A stretch of 64,000 bases of DNA from Photobacterium sp. GB-56 (GCF_003026105.1 NZ_PYNW01000001.1:551255-615254), one strand, 5' to 3'; positions 19,342 to 29,598 are shown, counted from the first letter of the stretch. A program made the numbers and translations. The notes: a model not told the origin generated them from the sequence alone.

Positions 19342-19360
19342 AATAATAACAATTATCAAT
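19342..19360 (+). promoter_or_regulatory. Fur-box-like site 2
   Basis: AATAAT-AACAAT-T-ATCAAT fits the three-hexamer Fur pattern imperfectly. It lies 54 bp before the first imelysin start, a position suited to repression by Fur-Fe. Confidence 0.5.
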
Positions 19361-19413
19361 TAGATTTCTATTCTTGATTTATTAAGAAACGCTCTAACAA
19401 GGAAGGCGCTTTA

Positions 19414-20667
19414 ATGAACAAAACATTGACTCACACTCTGATTGCAGCAGCGATTTTTACGTTGCCTACCGTGACACTAGCGGCAACCAAGCAAGAGGTG
19501 GTGACGCATTATGCTGATCTTGCACACAGTGTTTATAGTGATGCATTAACGACCGCAAAAGATTTAGATAAAGCGATTGCTGCTCTTGTTGCTAATCCTT
19601 CTGAAAAAACACTTTCAGCAGCACGTACCGCATGGAAAGCTTCTCGCGTTCCTTACCAACAATCTGAAGTATTCCGTTTTGGCAACGGTATTGTTGATGA
19701 TTGGGAAGGACAATTAAATGCATGGCCGTTAGATGAAGGTTTAATTGACTACGTAGCGAATGATTACCAACACGAGCTTGGTAATGAAGGTGCAAAAGCG
19801 AATATCGTAGCAAGCAAAACCCTGAATGTGGGTAATAAAGAGATTGATGTTACTAAGATCACGCCTGAATTGATTGCTGGGTTAAATGAATTAGGCGGTT
19901 CTGAAGCAAATGTGGCTTCTGGTTATCACGCGATTGAGTTCTTATTATGGGGACAAGATCTTAACGGTACTAAGAGTGGCGCTGGCGATCGTAAATTTAC
20001 AGATTTTGTAAAAGGCGAAGCGTGTACTAACGGTAACTGTGATCGCCGTGCTGATTATTTAACGGCTTCTTCTCAACTGTTGATTAACGATCTGCAATGG
20101 ATGGAAAAGCAGTGGTCAGCAACAGATGCGAAGAACTACCGTAGTGAACTACTAGCAGAATCAGCAGATAACGGTTTGCGTAAAATGCTATTTGGTATGG
20201 GCTCTCTTTCATTAGGTGAGCTTGCTGGTGAGCGTATGAAGGTGGCATTAGAAGCCAATTCAACGGAAGACGAGCACGATTGTTTTTCAGATAACACCCA
20301 TAACTCGCATTACTACAATGAGCAAGGTATCTATAACGTTTACACGGGTACTTACACCCGTACTAATGGTGAAGTGTTAACAGGTCCAAGTATTAATGAC
20401 CTAGTGGCAGCGAAAGATAAGAAAGCCGCGGCTGAAATTAAAGCTGAATTTGATAAAACTCGCGCTCAACTCCAAACACTGGTTGATTCAGCTGAAAAAG
20501 ATAACCAACACTTTGATCAACTTATTGCTACAGATAATAAAGCCGGCCATGCGTTGGTGAATAAATCTATTATGGCGTTAGTGCAGCAAACGGCTGAAAT
20601 TGAAAAAGCGGCAAGTATTATTGGGGTAAGTAACCTAAATCCTGATACAGCAGATCATCAGTTCTAA
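19414..20667 (+). CDS. Imelysin-family periplasmic iron-related protein
   Basis: Secreted protein of 417 residues of the imelysin (peptidase M75 / EfeO-like) family, which binds iron or haem at the cell envelope; protease activity is doubtful for most members. Signal peptide about residues 1-23 (LAA cleavage). The family motif GxHxxE is G170-Y-H172-A-I-E175 followed by FLLWGQD. AAGGAAGG lies upstream of ATG 19414. It is the first gene of a four-gene operon behind Fur-box-like sites and resembles Pseudomonas IcmP. Confidence 0.9.
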   Translation: MNKTLTHTLIAAAIFTLPTVTLAATKQEVVTHYADLAHSVYSDALTTAKDLDKAIAALVANPSEKTLSAARTAWKASRVPYQQSEVFRFGNGIVDDWEGQLNAWPLDEGLIDYVANDYQHELGNEGAKANIVASKTLNVGNKEIDVTKITPELIAGLNELGGSEANVASGYHAIEFLLWGQDLNGTKSGAGDRKFTDFVKGEACTNGNCDRRADYLTASSQLLINDLQWMEKQWSATDAKNYRSELLAESADNGLRKMLFGMGSLSLGELAGERMKVALEANSTEDEHDCFSDNTHNSHYYNEQGIYNVYTGTYTRTNGEVLTGPSINDLVAAKDKKAAAEIKAEFDKTRAQLQTLVDSAEKDNQHFDQLIATDNKAGHALVNKSIMALVQQTAEIEKAASIIGVSNLNPDTADHQF

Positions 20668-20697
20668 ACGACTTACTGCTCAACAAAAATATAAAGA

Positions 20698-20730
20698 ATA
20701 AGTCGCCAGCAGTTAGGGCGACTTTATTCG
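20698..20730 (+). terminator. Internal terminator / attenuator in the imelysin operon
   Basis: Stem AAGTCGCC / GGCGACTT followed by TATT. It lies between the first imelysin and the di-haem gene and probably lowers expression of the distal genes rather than separating them. Confidence 0.55.
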
Positions 20731-20750
20731 TATTTTAATAATAAGAATCT

Positions 20751-22196
20751 ATGAGTGTGAGTATGAAGTATTTAGCAACGATATTGATGTCGTTAGGGTT
20801 ACTGCCTGTTATCGCGTCGGCAGAATCATCTCTTCCTGATAAAAAACCAAAGTATACCCAAGAGCAACTGGCAAAAATTAAATCTGGCGGTGATACCACC
20901 ACGCCAAAAACAGGTGCCAATGCCTTTTCTTTGCCTTCAAGTAATTTGCCAATGTCTAAGCGATTAGATTTCAGTGTTGGTAACAGTTTTTTCCGTAACC
21001 CTTGGGTACAAGCCCCTGCAACAACCGATGCCCGTGATGGTTTAGGGCCGTTATTTAATACCAACGGTTGTCAGAATTGCCACATTAAGGATGGGCGCGG
21101 TCATCCACCTGAAAAAGGCGATATTAATGCTGTCTCTATGCTGGTGCGTTTAAGTATTCCAGCACTAACAGATGCCCAGAAAAAACAGTTGATTAAAAGT
21201 GGCACTATTCCTGATCCGACTTATGGCGGTCAATTACAAGATTTTGCCTTGCCTGAAGCGAAACCTGAAGGGCAAATAGCATTAACCTACACTGATGTAC
21301 CTGTGACGTTTGCTGACGGTGAGGTGATAACCCTACGTAAGCCTAATTTAACTATTACGGATCTCAATTATGGTCCAATGGCAGATGATGTAATGCTGTC
21401 TGCACGTATTGCGCCACCAATGATTGGATTAGGTTTGTTAGAGCATATTCCAGAACAAACGTTAAAAAGCTTTGTTGCAGAGCAAGTGGCAGAAAATACA
21501 GGCGTAAGTGGAAAGTTAAACCAAGTGTGGGATGTGCAAGAAAATAAAACGGTGATTGGACGTTTTGGTTGGAAAGCCGGACAACCCACTTTAATGCAAC
21601 AAAATGCTGCCGCGTTTAATGGTGATTTAGGCCTAACCAGTGCGTTATTTGAACAAGAAAACTGTAGCGATAAACAGTCAATTTGCCAAGAACTGCCTAA
21701 TGGCGGAAAACATGAAGTCACAGACAAAGTGCTCAAGTTTGTTGAATTTTATTCGCAGCATTTAGCGGTACCTGCGCGTCGAAATATTACTGATCCTCAA
21801 GTTATGAAAGGCGAAAAGCTGTTTGCTGATATTGGTTGTGAAAGTTGTCACCGCACGAATATTAAAACGGCTACTGTCCCTGATCTTCCAGCGTTATCTG
21901 AACAAACTATCAACCCTTATACCGATTTGTTATTACACGATATGGGTGAAGGGTTAGCTGATAATCGTCCGGAGTTTTTAGCGAATGGGCAAGAATGGCG
22001 AACACCACCGTTATGGGGTTTAGGTTATACCGAGGAAGTGAACGGACACACTAACTTTTTACATGATGGACGTGCTCGAACAGTTATGGAAGCGGTGTTA
22101 TGGCATGGCGGTGAAGCACAAATGAGCCGCGATAAAGTGTTGCAACTGCCGTTATCTGATCGCCAAGCATTAGTCGCGTTTTTAAATTCACTGTAA
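20751..22196 (+). CDS. Di-haem c-type oxidoreductase (DUF1111 family)
   Basis: Periplasmic protein of 481 residues, signal peptide about 1-24 (cleavage ASA). Two CxxCH haem-c sites: C107-QN-CH and C363-ES-CH. The layout is that of the DUF1111 'thiol oxidoreductase' family related to MauG/cytochrome c peroxidase, found next to imelysins. It probably changes the iron redox state or handles electron transfer for the imelysin proteins; the actual substrate is not known. Start ATG 20751 (or 20763, which leaves the signal peptide intact). Confidence 0.9.
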   Translation: MSVSMKYLATILMSLGLLPVIASAESSLPDKKPKYTQEQLAKIKSGGDTTTPKTGANAFSLPSSNLPMSKRLDFSVGNSFFRNPWVQAPATTDARDGLGPLFNTNGCQNCHIKDGRGHPPEKGDINAVSMLVRLSIPALTDAQKKQLIKSGTIPDPTYGGQLQDFALPEAKPEGQIALTYTDVPVTFADGEVITLRKPNLTITDLNYGPMADDVMLSARIAPPMIGLGLLEHIPEQTLKSFVAEQVAENTGVSGKLNQVWDVQENKTVIGRFGWKAGQPTLMQQNAAAFNGDLGLTSALFEQENCSDKQSICQELPNGGKHEVTDKVLKFVEFYSQHLAVPARRNITDPQVMKGEKLFADIGCESCHRTNIKTATVPDLPALSEQTINPYTDLLLHDMGEGLADNRPEFLANGQEWRTPPLWGLGYTEEVNGHTNFLHDGRARTVMEAVLWHGGEAQMSRDKVLQLPLSDRQALVAFLNSL

Positions 22197-22211
22197 AGGA
22201 GCGGTATTGTA

Positions 22212-23321
22212 ATGAAGAAGTATGCAAGCCAATCTCAGATTATTCTTACCGTTTGTACAGTGGCGTTAAGTATTATGACCACAGGTTGTAGTGAAGATAG
22301 CACTGATGATAGCACTGACGTTTCACAATCAGAGCCCAAACCAACGCCACTGATTGAAAATGTAAAACCTACGGAGACGTTAGGTTTTAATCTTACGCCT
22401 GTTTATGAACTGTCATTGGATGCCGTAACAAAGTATCAGCAATCGACCCGTTTACTGCATGATAGCGTAAATCATATTTGTACTCAGTACAGTGATGCAT
22501 CTGTAAAAGCGGCGCAAGAGGCATGGTTAACAACCATGCAAAACTGGATGGCATTACAAGGCCGAGAAAAAGGTAGTGAAGAAGCTTTAGCGTTAAGCTG
22601 GCAAGTGCAATTTTGGCCTGACAAAAAGAACACCACAGGTAGAAAGCTTAAACAGTTATTACAGTCAGAAAAAACATTTAGTAGCCAAGACATTGCTGAT
22701 CAAAGTGTGGTTGTGCAAGGTTTAGGTGCTGCTGAGTGGTTTTTATTTCAAGAGCAAAAGCAGTTATCTCAGGCTAATTATTGTCAGTTAGCCGATGCAA
22801 TAACAGGGCATATGGTACAAACCGCTTCAGCTTTAGTCTCAGAGTGGAAACATAACCCATGGCAAACATTACCACCGCCATTAGCCTTGGGTGAATATTT
22901 AGGCGCACTCAATAACCAGCTTGATTACACCCTTAAAAAACTGACGCGTCCAATGGGTAAACCGGGTAAGCCAAAACCCTATCAAGCGGAAGCGTGGCGT
23001 TCACAAACATCAATGGTGAGTTTAAAAGCGAGTGTTGAAGCATTACACCAGTTATATTTAGCCAATGGTAAAGGTCTACATGCTTTATTGATTAATGAAG
23101 GACATGAGATCACCGCAAATCGTATTAATCAGCGCTTTGAACTGTTGTTAGCCGATTGGCCTCAAGAAAAGAGCATGGGAGCATTACTCAAAACAAAAGC
23201 TGGATACCGTGAATTAATTAATGTGTTTAATGGGCTGGAATATATTCAGTTAGCGTTACACGATGATGTTGCGGCAGAGCTAGGTATTGTGATGGGGTTT
23301 AATGCAACCGATGGCGACTAA
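22212..23321 (+). CDS. Imelysin-family lipoprotein
   Basis: Second imelysin-like protein (369 residues), here a lipoprotein: hydrophobic signal then lipobox TTGC near residue 26, followed by an acidic linker (SEDSTDDSTD). The family helix-bundle can be recognised by VVQGLGAAEWFLFQEQ, which stands where the GxHxxE motif lies in the first imelysin; the His is not kept. AAAGGAG lies upstream of ATG 22212. Start 15 bp after the di-haem gene and overlap with the next gene show one operon. Confidence 0.82.
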   Translation: MKKYASQSQIILTVCTVALSIMTTGCSEDSTDDSTDVSQSEPKPTPLIENVKPTETLGFNLTPVYELSLDAVTKYQQSTRLLHDSVNHICTQYSDASVKAAQEAWLTTMQNWMALQGREKGSEEALALSWQVQFWPDKKNTTGRKLKQLLQSEKTFSSQDIADQSVVVQGLGAAEWFLFQEQKQLSQANYCQLADAITGHMVQTASALVSEWKHNPWQTLPPPLALGEYLGALNNQLDYTLKKLTRPMGKPGKPKPYQAEAWRSQTSMVSLKASVEALHQLYLANGKGLHALLINEGHEITANRINQRFELLLADWPQEKSMGALLKTKAGYRELINVFNGLEYIQLALHDDVAAELGIVMGFNATDGD

Positions 23322-24423
23322 TTTATCGAGGCGTAAATTATTACGTTATGCGCTTTCATCAGCGAGTGCTTTACCGTTTATGTCGTTAACAGGCTGTGAT
23401 GCCAGCGCGAGACATGGTGTTTCAGTACAATCACACAGTCAGCCCAAACTGATTGGTTGTAGTCGAACCGCAGCGGGGAAATTTGCTGCTGTTGTGGCTG
23501 ATTTATCAGGAAATCCGCTGTTGAAAATTATGCTACCTGCACGAGGTCATGGTATTGCGTTGCAACGAAATGGCTCATTAACCGCGGTGTTTTCTCGCCG
23601 TCCTGGGCAATATGTTCAAGTGTTTGATCATAAATCAGGTACAGAGTGGGGTTTACGAGCAGCAGATCCTAATCGTTACTTTTACGGCCACGGTGTTTTT
23701 TCTGATGATGGTCAGTATTTGTATACAACGGAAGGAGAATCCGCAACCAGTCGCGGTATTATTGGGGTCTATGAGGTTAGGCAAGGTTTACCTAAAGTGG
23801 CTGAGTTTAGCGATTTTGGTATTGGTCCTCATGAGGTGATTTGGGCTGATAATAATACCTTAGCGGTGGGGGTTGGAGGGGTGCATACCCAAGGAAGAAC
23901 ACCGTTAAACCTTGATTCAATGCAGCCTGCATTAGTGTATGTAGATAAGCGCCGAGGTGAGATTGTTGATCAAGCTGAACTTGCAGATAAGCGTCTTAGT
24001 ATTCGCCACCTTAGCTTAATGGATAATGGCGGTATAGCTTGCGGTCAACAGTATCGTGGTGAGCCTGAACAGGCCGCACCGCTGGTGGCAACCCATCAAC
24101 GGGGTCAGGCATTGCATTCTTTATTGGCGGAAGATGAACAATGGTTGAGGTTTAATCATTACATTGCCAGTATTGGTTCGATTGATGGCTATTTATTAGC
24201 AACCTCACCAAGAGGGAATTGTTACGGTATTTGGGATCAATCAACGCGAGAGTTAGTTGAGGTGAAGCCTTTGGTTGATGCTTCTGGCGTTGCAATGCTA
24301 GATAACCATTGGGTTGTTGGCTCAGGCGCAGGGAAAATACTCAGTATTGATACCCATTTTAAAAAGACGTCAAAACAAAGTGCGATTATGTGGGATAACC
24401 ATTGGGCACTGTCTGCTGTCTAA
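23302..24423 (+). CDS. DUF1513 protein with Tat-like signal
   Basis: A 373-residue exported protein. The N-terminus SRRKLLRYALSSASALPF is a twin-arginine-type signal, and LTGC could be a lipobox. The body has repeating beta-propeller-like strands (GHGVFSDDGQYLYTTE, GPHEVIWADNNTLAVGVGG) typical of DUF1513, a family that regularly ends imelysin operons. Function unknown. It overlaps the preceding gene by 20 bp. A later ATG at 23311 is possible. Confidence 0.82.
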   Translation: MQPMATNLSRRKLLRYALSSASALPFMSLTGCDASARHGVSVQSHSQPKLIGCSRTAAGKFAAVVADLSGNPLLKIMLPARGHGIALQRNGSLTAVFSRRPGQYVQVFDHKSGTEWGLRAADPNRYFYGHGVFSDDGQYLYTTEGESATSRGIIGVYEVRQGLPKVAEFSDFGIGPHEVIWADNNTLAVGVGGVHTQGRTPLNLDSMQPALVYVDKRRGEIVDQAELADKRLSIRHLSLMDNGGIACGQQYRGEPEQAAPLVATHQRGQALHSLLAEDEQWLRFNHYIASIGSIDGYLLATSPRGNCYGIWDQSTRELVEVKPLVDASGVAMLDNHWVVGSGAGKILSIDTHFKKTSKQSAIMWDNHWALSAV

Positions 24424-24451
24424 TCACGGTATTTTCTACGGTTTAATTATA

Positions 24452-24493
24452 AATGCTGTTTCTTCTTATTATTAAGAAACAGCATTGTTTTTT
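24452..24493 (+). terminator. Terminator of the imelysin operon
   Basis: A 13-bp stem AATGCTGTTTCTT / AAGAAACAGCATT followed by GTTTTTT. Confidence 0.88.
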
Positions 24494-24634
24494 GCAATAT
24501 GCAAACATTATTGCTATTAATTCCCCGTTTCCTTTCTATTCTTGTAGATATATTTAACTTTAACTAAATTGCGTCTACATTTAATTCTCTAAATACTATT
24601 ATTAGTAATAGCGAAGTAGTGCTTGGGGACTTCT

Positions 24635-26374
24635 ATGACTATTTGTAAGTATTGGTATTTCACCTCTGTATTATGCTTATTTTCTATTAATCTTGCAGCT
24701 TCATCTGATTTATCATCTCACTCTACAACAGAAAATAAAACGCTTGAAATAAAAGATAAGCAAATTATTACGTCTGAATTAATACATTCATCAGGTGAAG
24801 AAATATTTAGCAATAATCATACCGTTAGTCAGCAATATCAAATAGCGAAAGGCTGGGTAACAGATATTGCTAATAATGTACAAGGTATTCAGTATCTTGA
24901 TAAATTGGCTGAGTTGTATTTTACGATTGGATATAGTCAAGTGTGGCAAGATCAAATTGCTATGGCTGAATTTGAAGATCAACTTTATTTATTGTCATTA
25001 ACAAAAGTTTCTCCTGATTTAACCCGTCGTTATCATAATTTAAAACGTTATCGAAAGAGTGATGATTGGCGCTATTACGATGTGCTGGCAACTGATACAT
25101 TATTTGCATATATGGGTTTTATTGAAGCGGTACAGAAAAAAGGAAACTTATGGTTATTTGGTGATATACCTCCCACAATACTGCCATTACCTTCTGATGG
25201 GTTTATAGACAAATTATTAACAAGCCATGAACAACAACGTTTACGTAACTTTATTGCTAGGTTAAAACCATTCGATAATGAATATACAGAGCTTGTTACT
25301 GCGTTAAATAAACTTAACGAGATAAAAGATACTCGATGGCCTGTCTTTTTATTTAAAGGCAATATTCACCCAGGACAGTATGTTAACAATATTGAGGGTG
25401 TTGTCACTGTGCTGGAAACATTAGGCGATATGACGGCATTAGAAGCGAAGAAAGTACGTACTCAAAAAAGAAAATATTTAACAGGCCCTGTTTTGCTCGC
25501 AGTAAAGCGTTTTCAACAGCGACACGGTTTAAAGAGTGATGGCGTAATAGGCGCCCACACCCAGCAATGGTTAGCATTAAATATCAAAGAGCGTATTCGG
25601 CTATTGGCACTAAATGCACAACGTATGCGATTATGGTCGGTCAAGCCAGACACTGGCATTGTGGTGAATATTCCCAGTTATCATATGGACTTATGGCTTG
25701 GCGGTGAAAGGGTACTGGGAAGTAAAGTCATTGTTGGACGCCCATCAAGACAAACGCCTATGATTGATTCTGATATTCAATCGGTTGTCTTTAATCCCTA
25801 TTGGAATGTCCCACATTCTATTATGAAAAAAGATATTATGCCGAAGGTGAGAATAAATCGAAATTACTTGTCTAGCAATAATTATGAAGTGCTAAAAGGA
25901 TGGGAGAATGCACAAAAAATAGCTATTAATTCAATTCCATATTATTTGTTATCACCGAATCGTTTTCCCTATCGTTTAAGACAAAAGCCAGGAAAGAAAA
26001 ACGCATTAGGAGTATTTAAATTTAATTTCCCGAATAGCCAAGCTATTTATTTACATGATACCGCTTCGCGATTTTTATTTGAAAAGCATGACCGTGCATT
26101 AAGTTCTGGTTGTATTCGAGTTGAACAGGCAAAAAATTTAGCAAAGATACTATTAGAATATTCAGGAAGTAGTGAAGAACGTTTTAATCATTTATCTGAA
26201 AGTAAAAAAACGCGCACGATAGTGTTAGGTGATAGTAAAAATGTACCTGTAGATTTAATTTATCAGACTGCGTGGGTCGATGAGTTAGGCTTAGTGAATT
26301 ATCGTAGTGACATATATCAGTATGACCGCGATCAAGGAAATAATAGTTCGTTAATTTCTGCTTACAATTACTGA
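24635..26374 (+). CDS. ldtD: L,D-transpeptidase, YcbB/LdtD type
   Basis: Makes 3-3 (mDAP-mDAP) cross-links in peptidoglycan. ATG 24635 (579 residues) is preferred to TTG 24623 because GGGGA lies five bases upstream. Order: signal peptide (about 1-22), scaffold region, peptidoglycan-binding domain (LTGPVLLAVKRFQQRHGLKSDG), then the YkuD catalytic domain with H474 in YLHDTASRFLF and the nucleophile C493 in SSGCIRV. The usual SHGC has become SSGC. Same gene order as E. coli ycbB-ycbK-ycbL. Confidence 0.92.
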   Translation: MTICKYWYFTSVLCLFSINLAASSDLSSHSTTENKTLEIKDKQIITSELIHSSGEEIFSNNHTVSQQYQIAKGWVTDIANNVQGIQYLDKLAELYFTIGYSQVWQDQIAMAEFEDQLYLLSLTKVSPDLTRRYHNLKRYRKSDDWRYYDVLATDTLFAYMGFIEAVQKKGNLWLFGDIPPTILPLPSDGFIDKLLTSHEQQRLRNFIARLKPFDNEYTELVTALNKLNEIKDTRWPVFLFKGNIHPGQYVNNIEGVVTVLETLGDMTALEAKKVRTQKRKYLTGPVLLAVKRFQQRHGLKSDGVIGAHTQQWLALNIKERIRLLALNAQRMRLWSVKPDTGIVVNIPSYHMDLWLGGERVLGSKVIVGRPSRQTPMIDSDIQSVVFNPYWNVPHSIMKKDIMPKVRINRNYLSSNNYEVLKGWENAQKIAINSIPYYLLSPNRFPYRLRQKPGKKNALGVFKFNFPNSQAIYLHDTASRFLFEKHDRALSSGCIRVEQAKNLAKILLEYSGSSEERFNHLSESKKTRTIVLGDSKNVPVDLIYQTAWVDELGLVNYRSDIYQYDRDQGNNSSLISAYNY

Positions 26375-26537
26375 ACTAGATAACCCCATGAAAATAAATA
26401 GTAGTTCTTTCGCTATTAAAAATATGTGACATGGCTCTTTGACTACTTTATTAATGATGGATATCGTGCTGGAAAAAGCGGGTGGTATACGCCTTGCATT
26501 ATTCCAATAAATAGCACGTTTTTTATCATGAGTTGGT

Positions 26538-27095
26538 ATGTCAGAAATTAATATTAATCGCCGTAAATTCCTTGCTCTCGGCGGAGCGGTTGTCGGTTCT
26601 TGTTTATTACCTAATATAGCAATTGCCAGCCCATTTAAAGCTTCCGATCCTCGTGATCTATTGATTCGTAATCTTCATACAGGTGAAGAGTTAGAAACAA
26701 AGTATTTTAATGGAAAAACGTATGTCGGCTCTGCGGTAAGACAAATTGATCATCTGTGTCGTGATTTTAGGCAAAATGAAGTGGCTCGCATTGATCGTCG
26801 TTTATATGATGCAATCTCACAAATTCAGACATATTTAGGCCATGAAGGCTATGCTCAACTTATTTCGGGCTATCGTTCGCCAAAAACCAACAAAATGTTG
26901 GCAAAACGCAGCGGTGGCGTGGCGAAAAAGAGTTATCACATGAAGGCACAAGCTATCGATTTTAACCTTGAAGGTGTTCCATTATCAAAAGTTCGCCAAG
27001 CGGCAATGGATCTGAAAATTGGTGGTGTGGGTTATTACCCTGGAAGCCAGTTTGTGCATATTGACACAGGTCCGGTACGTAACTGGCGCGGTTAA
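26538..27095 (+). CDS. mepK: Murein DD/LD-endopeptidase MepK (YcbK, DUF882)
   Basis: Zinc endopeptidase of the M15 type; the E. coli protein cuts 3-3 cross-links. 185 residues with a Tat signal (NRRKFLALGG). Metal ligands are all present and nearly superimpose on E. coli numbering: H134 and D141 in SYHMKAQAIDF, H174 in FVHIDTGPVRNW. It follows ldtD, whose product it would open, by 163 bp. Confidence 0.93.
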   Translation: MSEININRRKFLALGGAVVGSCLLPNIAIASPFKASDPRDLLIRNLHTGEELETKYFNGKTYVGSAVRQIDHLCRDFRQNEVARIDRRLYDAISQIQTYLGHEGYAQLISGYRSPKTNKMLAKRSGGVAKKSYHMKAQAIDFNLEGVPLSKVRQAAMDLKIGGVGYYPGSQFVHIDTGPVRNWRG

Positions 27096-27181
27096 TTAGA
27101 TGCTATAAATCGTCGCTATATTTTTATAAATAATCGTGGCATTCTTTCGGCTTATGTTTATGGCTAGGATGTTAAGCGAGT

Positions 27182-27835
27182 ATGAGTCTTAAGTATCAAA
27201 TTGTTCCTGTTACACCGTTTCAGCAAAATTGCTCAATTATTTGGTGTGATGAAACAAACCAAGCGGCGATTGTTGATCCTGGTGGTGACATTGAACAATT
27301 AACCAAGGTGGTTGACGAACTAGGGTTAACGGTTACTCAACTTATTTTAACCCATGGTCACCTTGATCATGTTGGAGGTACAGCGCCTTTAGCTCAGTCT
27401 TTAAATGTGCCGGTTATTGGCCCACATAAAGATGATGAGTTTTGGCTACAAGGCCTACCGCGTCAAAGTGAAATGTTTGGCTTTCCGATGACGGAAGCAT
27501 TTGAGCCAACGCAATGGTTAAACGATGGTGATGAAATTCATGTCGGTAATCAAACTTTGCAAGTTCTCCATACCCCAGGACATACACCTGGACATGTGAT
27601 TTTATTTAGTAATGACGCTAATGTTGCATTTGTTGGCGATGTGCTATTTAAAGGGGGAATTGGTCGAACTGATTTTCCTCGTGGTGATCATCCAACATTG
27701 ATCAACGCGATTAAAACTAAGCTGTGGCCATTAGGTGATGATGTGACTTTTGTACCGGGTCATGGTCCATTATCGACATTTGGTCATGAGCGAGCAACAA
27801 ACCCATTTGTTGCTGATGAAATGCCATTATATTAA
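27182..27835 (+). CDS. gloC: Type II glyoxalase / metallo-beta-lactamase-fold hydrolase (YcbL)
   Basis: Cytosolic hydrolase of S-lactoylglutathione-like thioesters. 217 residues. The binuclear metal motif is THGHLDH (57-63), followed by HTPGHTPGH and [18 protein letters not shown]. Conserved third gene of the ycbB-ycbK-ycbL neighbourhood; its link to peptidoglycan is positional only. Confidence 0.92.
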   Translation: MSLKYQIVPVTPFQQNCSIIWCDETNQAAIVDPGGDIEQLTKVVDELGLTVTQLILTHGHLDHVGGTAPLAQSLNVPVIGPHKDDEFWLQGLPRQSEMFGFPMTEAFEPTQWLNDGDEIHVGNQTLQVLHTPGHTPGHVILFSNDANVAFVGDVLFKGGIGRTDFPRGDHPTLINAIKTKLWPLGDDVTFVPGHGPLSTFGHERATNPFVADEMPLY

Positions 27836-27853
27836 TGCGATTTTCTATTCTAT

Positions 27854-27880
27854 AAAGTGAGGCGCTAGCCTCACTTTCTT
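27854..27880 (+). terminator. Terminator after gloC
   Basis: Stem AAAGTGAGG / CCTCACTTT with a 6-nt loop and a T-rich tail. Confidence 0.8.
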
Positions 27881-27941
27881 CTATTTGCTACATATCTTCA
27901 GTTTGCGCTCCGTCACATTTTTACGTCAATTTCACCTGAAT

Positions 27942-27956
27942 TAGGAATTATTCCTA
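27942..27956. promoter_or_regulatory. Perfect palindrome upstream of uhpT, possible UhpA site
   Basis: TAGGAAT-T-ATTCCTA, flanked by wider partial symmetry (ACCTGAA ... TTTAGGT). It lies about 230 bp before uhpT within a 300-bp region that otherwise shows nothing assignable. UhpA binding is an inference from position. Confidence 0.35.
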
Positions 27957-28184
27957 GTTATTTTAGGTCGCCTTCTCATGCCTCAACGGTTAGGCATCGA
28001 TAAAATCCTTGGCAATGATCATCTATCCATTTTTATTGGTATATCCCAATTTAATCACACGTTTTTGAATGATGGTGATCCCTGCACTGTGAATGTTAAT
28101 GGTAATAACAATACTCCGATTGGGCGTATTGATCATAAAAACATCCATAGCATCGATTTTTCAGTGACTATCTGAGGATTTCAC

Positions 28185-29579
28185 ATGTTAAAACTGCTTA
28201 CACAGGTAAGAAAACCAACGCTTGATTTACCTTTAGCTGTTCGTAAGAAAATGTGGCTTGCGCCATTCTTACGTTCATACCTCGTAGTATTTGTTAGCTA
28301 CATGGTAATGTATTTCATCCGTAAGAATTTCAATATTGCGCAAAACGACCTGATCTCTGATTACGGTATGAGTATGACGCAACTAGGTACCATTGGTCTT
28401 GGTTTCTCTATTACTTATGGCATCGGTAAAACAGCATTAAACTACTGGTGTGATGGTAAAAACTCGAAAAATATTTTGCCATTGGGCTTATTATTGTCTG
28501 GTTTATGTATGCTGGGCTTTGGTTTAGTCATGGGGCCATCAATGGGCTCGTTTTACATGATGATTGGCCTGTATGCATTATCGGGTTTATTCCAAAGTGT
28601 GGGTGGCTCTAACTCGTACTCCACTATTTCAAAATGGACCAGTAAAAAGAACCGCGGTACGTTCCTTGGTATGTGGAATATTTCGCACAACATCGGTGGT
28701 GCGGGTGCCGCAGGTGTTGCACTATTTGGTGCAAACTACTTCTTTAATGGTAATGTTGCGGGTATGTTTATCGTACCGTCAATTATTGCAATTGTTGTTG
28801 CGTTAATTGGTTTTAGCATGGGTAACGACAGCCCTGAATCTTATGGTTTAGGTACCGCTGAGGAGCTATTTGAAGAGCCAATTTCTGAAGAAGATAAAGC
28901 GGTTAACGAAAACCAGATGAGCAAGCTGGAAATCTTCAAAACCTATGTGCTGTACAACAAGGTTATTTGGCTACTATGTTTTGCTAATGTATTTCTTTAC
29001 GTAGTACGCATTGGTATCGACCAGTGGTCAACGGTATACGGTTACGAAATACTTGGCTTTGATAAAGAAACCGCTATTTCTGGTTTCACCATGTTCGAAA
29101 CGGGCGCATTGATCGGCACATGTTTATGGGGTTTCTTCTCTGACTTAATCAATGGTCGTCGTGGCTTAGTTGCGTGTATTGCTCTTATTGGTGTGATTGC
29201 AACATTAGGTTTCTACCAACATGCGGATACAATTTTTGCTTACAGAGCATCATTATTTGCACTTGGTTTCTTAGTCTTTGGTCCACAGCTTCTTATTGGT
29301 GTTGCGGCAGTTGGCTTTGTTCCTAAGCAAGGTATCGCGGTTGCCGATGGTATTAAAGGTACGTTTGCTTACCTAATCGGTGATAGCTTTGCGAAATTAG
29401 GTTTAGGTATGATCGCTGATGGTACGCCTATTTTCGGTCAAACAGGTTGGGCGGGTACATTCGTTGCGCTAGATACGGCTGCAGTCATTTGTTGTGTGAT
29501 CATGGCAATTGTTGCTGTCCTTGAAGAGCGTAAGATTTACCGTGAAAAGAAAGAAAACCAGCAATTAGCAACTAACTAA
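28185..29579 (+). CDS. uhpT: Hexose-phosphate:phosphate antiporter
   Basis: Twelve-helix MFS transporter (464 residues) that takes up glucose 6-phosphate and related sugar phosphates in exchange for phosphate; it also admits fosfomycin in enteric bacteria. It resembles E. coli UhpT from end to end ([20 protein letters not shown] at the N-terminus; [20 protein letters not shown] in mid-protein). GAGG lies seven bases before ATG 28185. It is followed by a strong terminator, so it is transcribed apart from uhpABC. Confidence 0.96.
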   Translation: MLKLLTQVRKPTLDLPLAVRKKMWLAPFLRSYLVVFVSYMVMYFIRKNFNIAQNDLISDYGMSMTQLGTIGLGFSITYGIGKTALNYWCDGKNSKNILPLGLLLSGLCMLGFGLVMGPSMGSFYMMIGLYALSGLFQSVGGSNSYSTISKWTSKKNRGTFLGMWNISHNIGGAGAAGVALFGANYFFNGNVAGMFIVPSIIAIVVALIGFSMGNDSPESYGLGTAEELFEEPISEEDKAVNENQMSKLEIFKTYVLYNKVIWLLCFANVFLYVVRIGIDQWSTVYGYEILGFDKETAISGFTMFETGALIGTCLWGFFSDLINGRRGLVACIALIGVIATLGFYQHADTIFAYRASLFALGFLVFGPQLLIGVAAVGFVPKQGIAVADGIKGTFAYLIGDSFAKLGLGMIADGTPIFGQTGWAGTFVALDTAAVICCVIMAIVAVLEERKIYREKKENQQLATN

Positions 29580-29598
29580 TTAGCAGCTAATGTTTTAG

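Noticed and set aside
27978..28175. 65-aa ORF just upstream of uhpT
   Set aside because: No ribosome site, no recognisable composition or family; it fills the uhpT promoter region, so it is probably chance.
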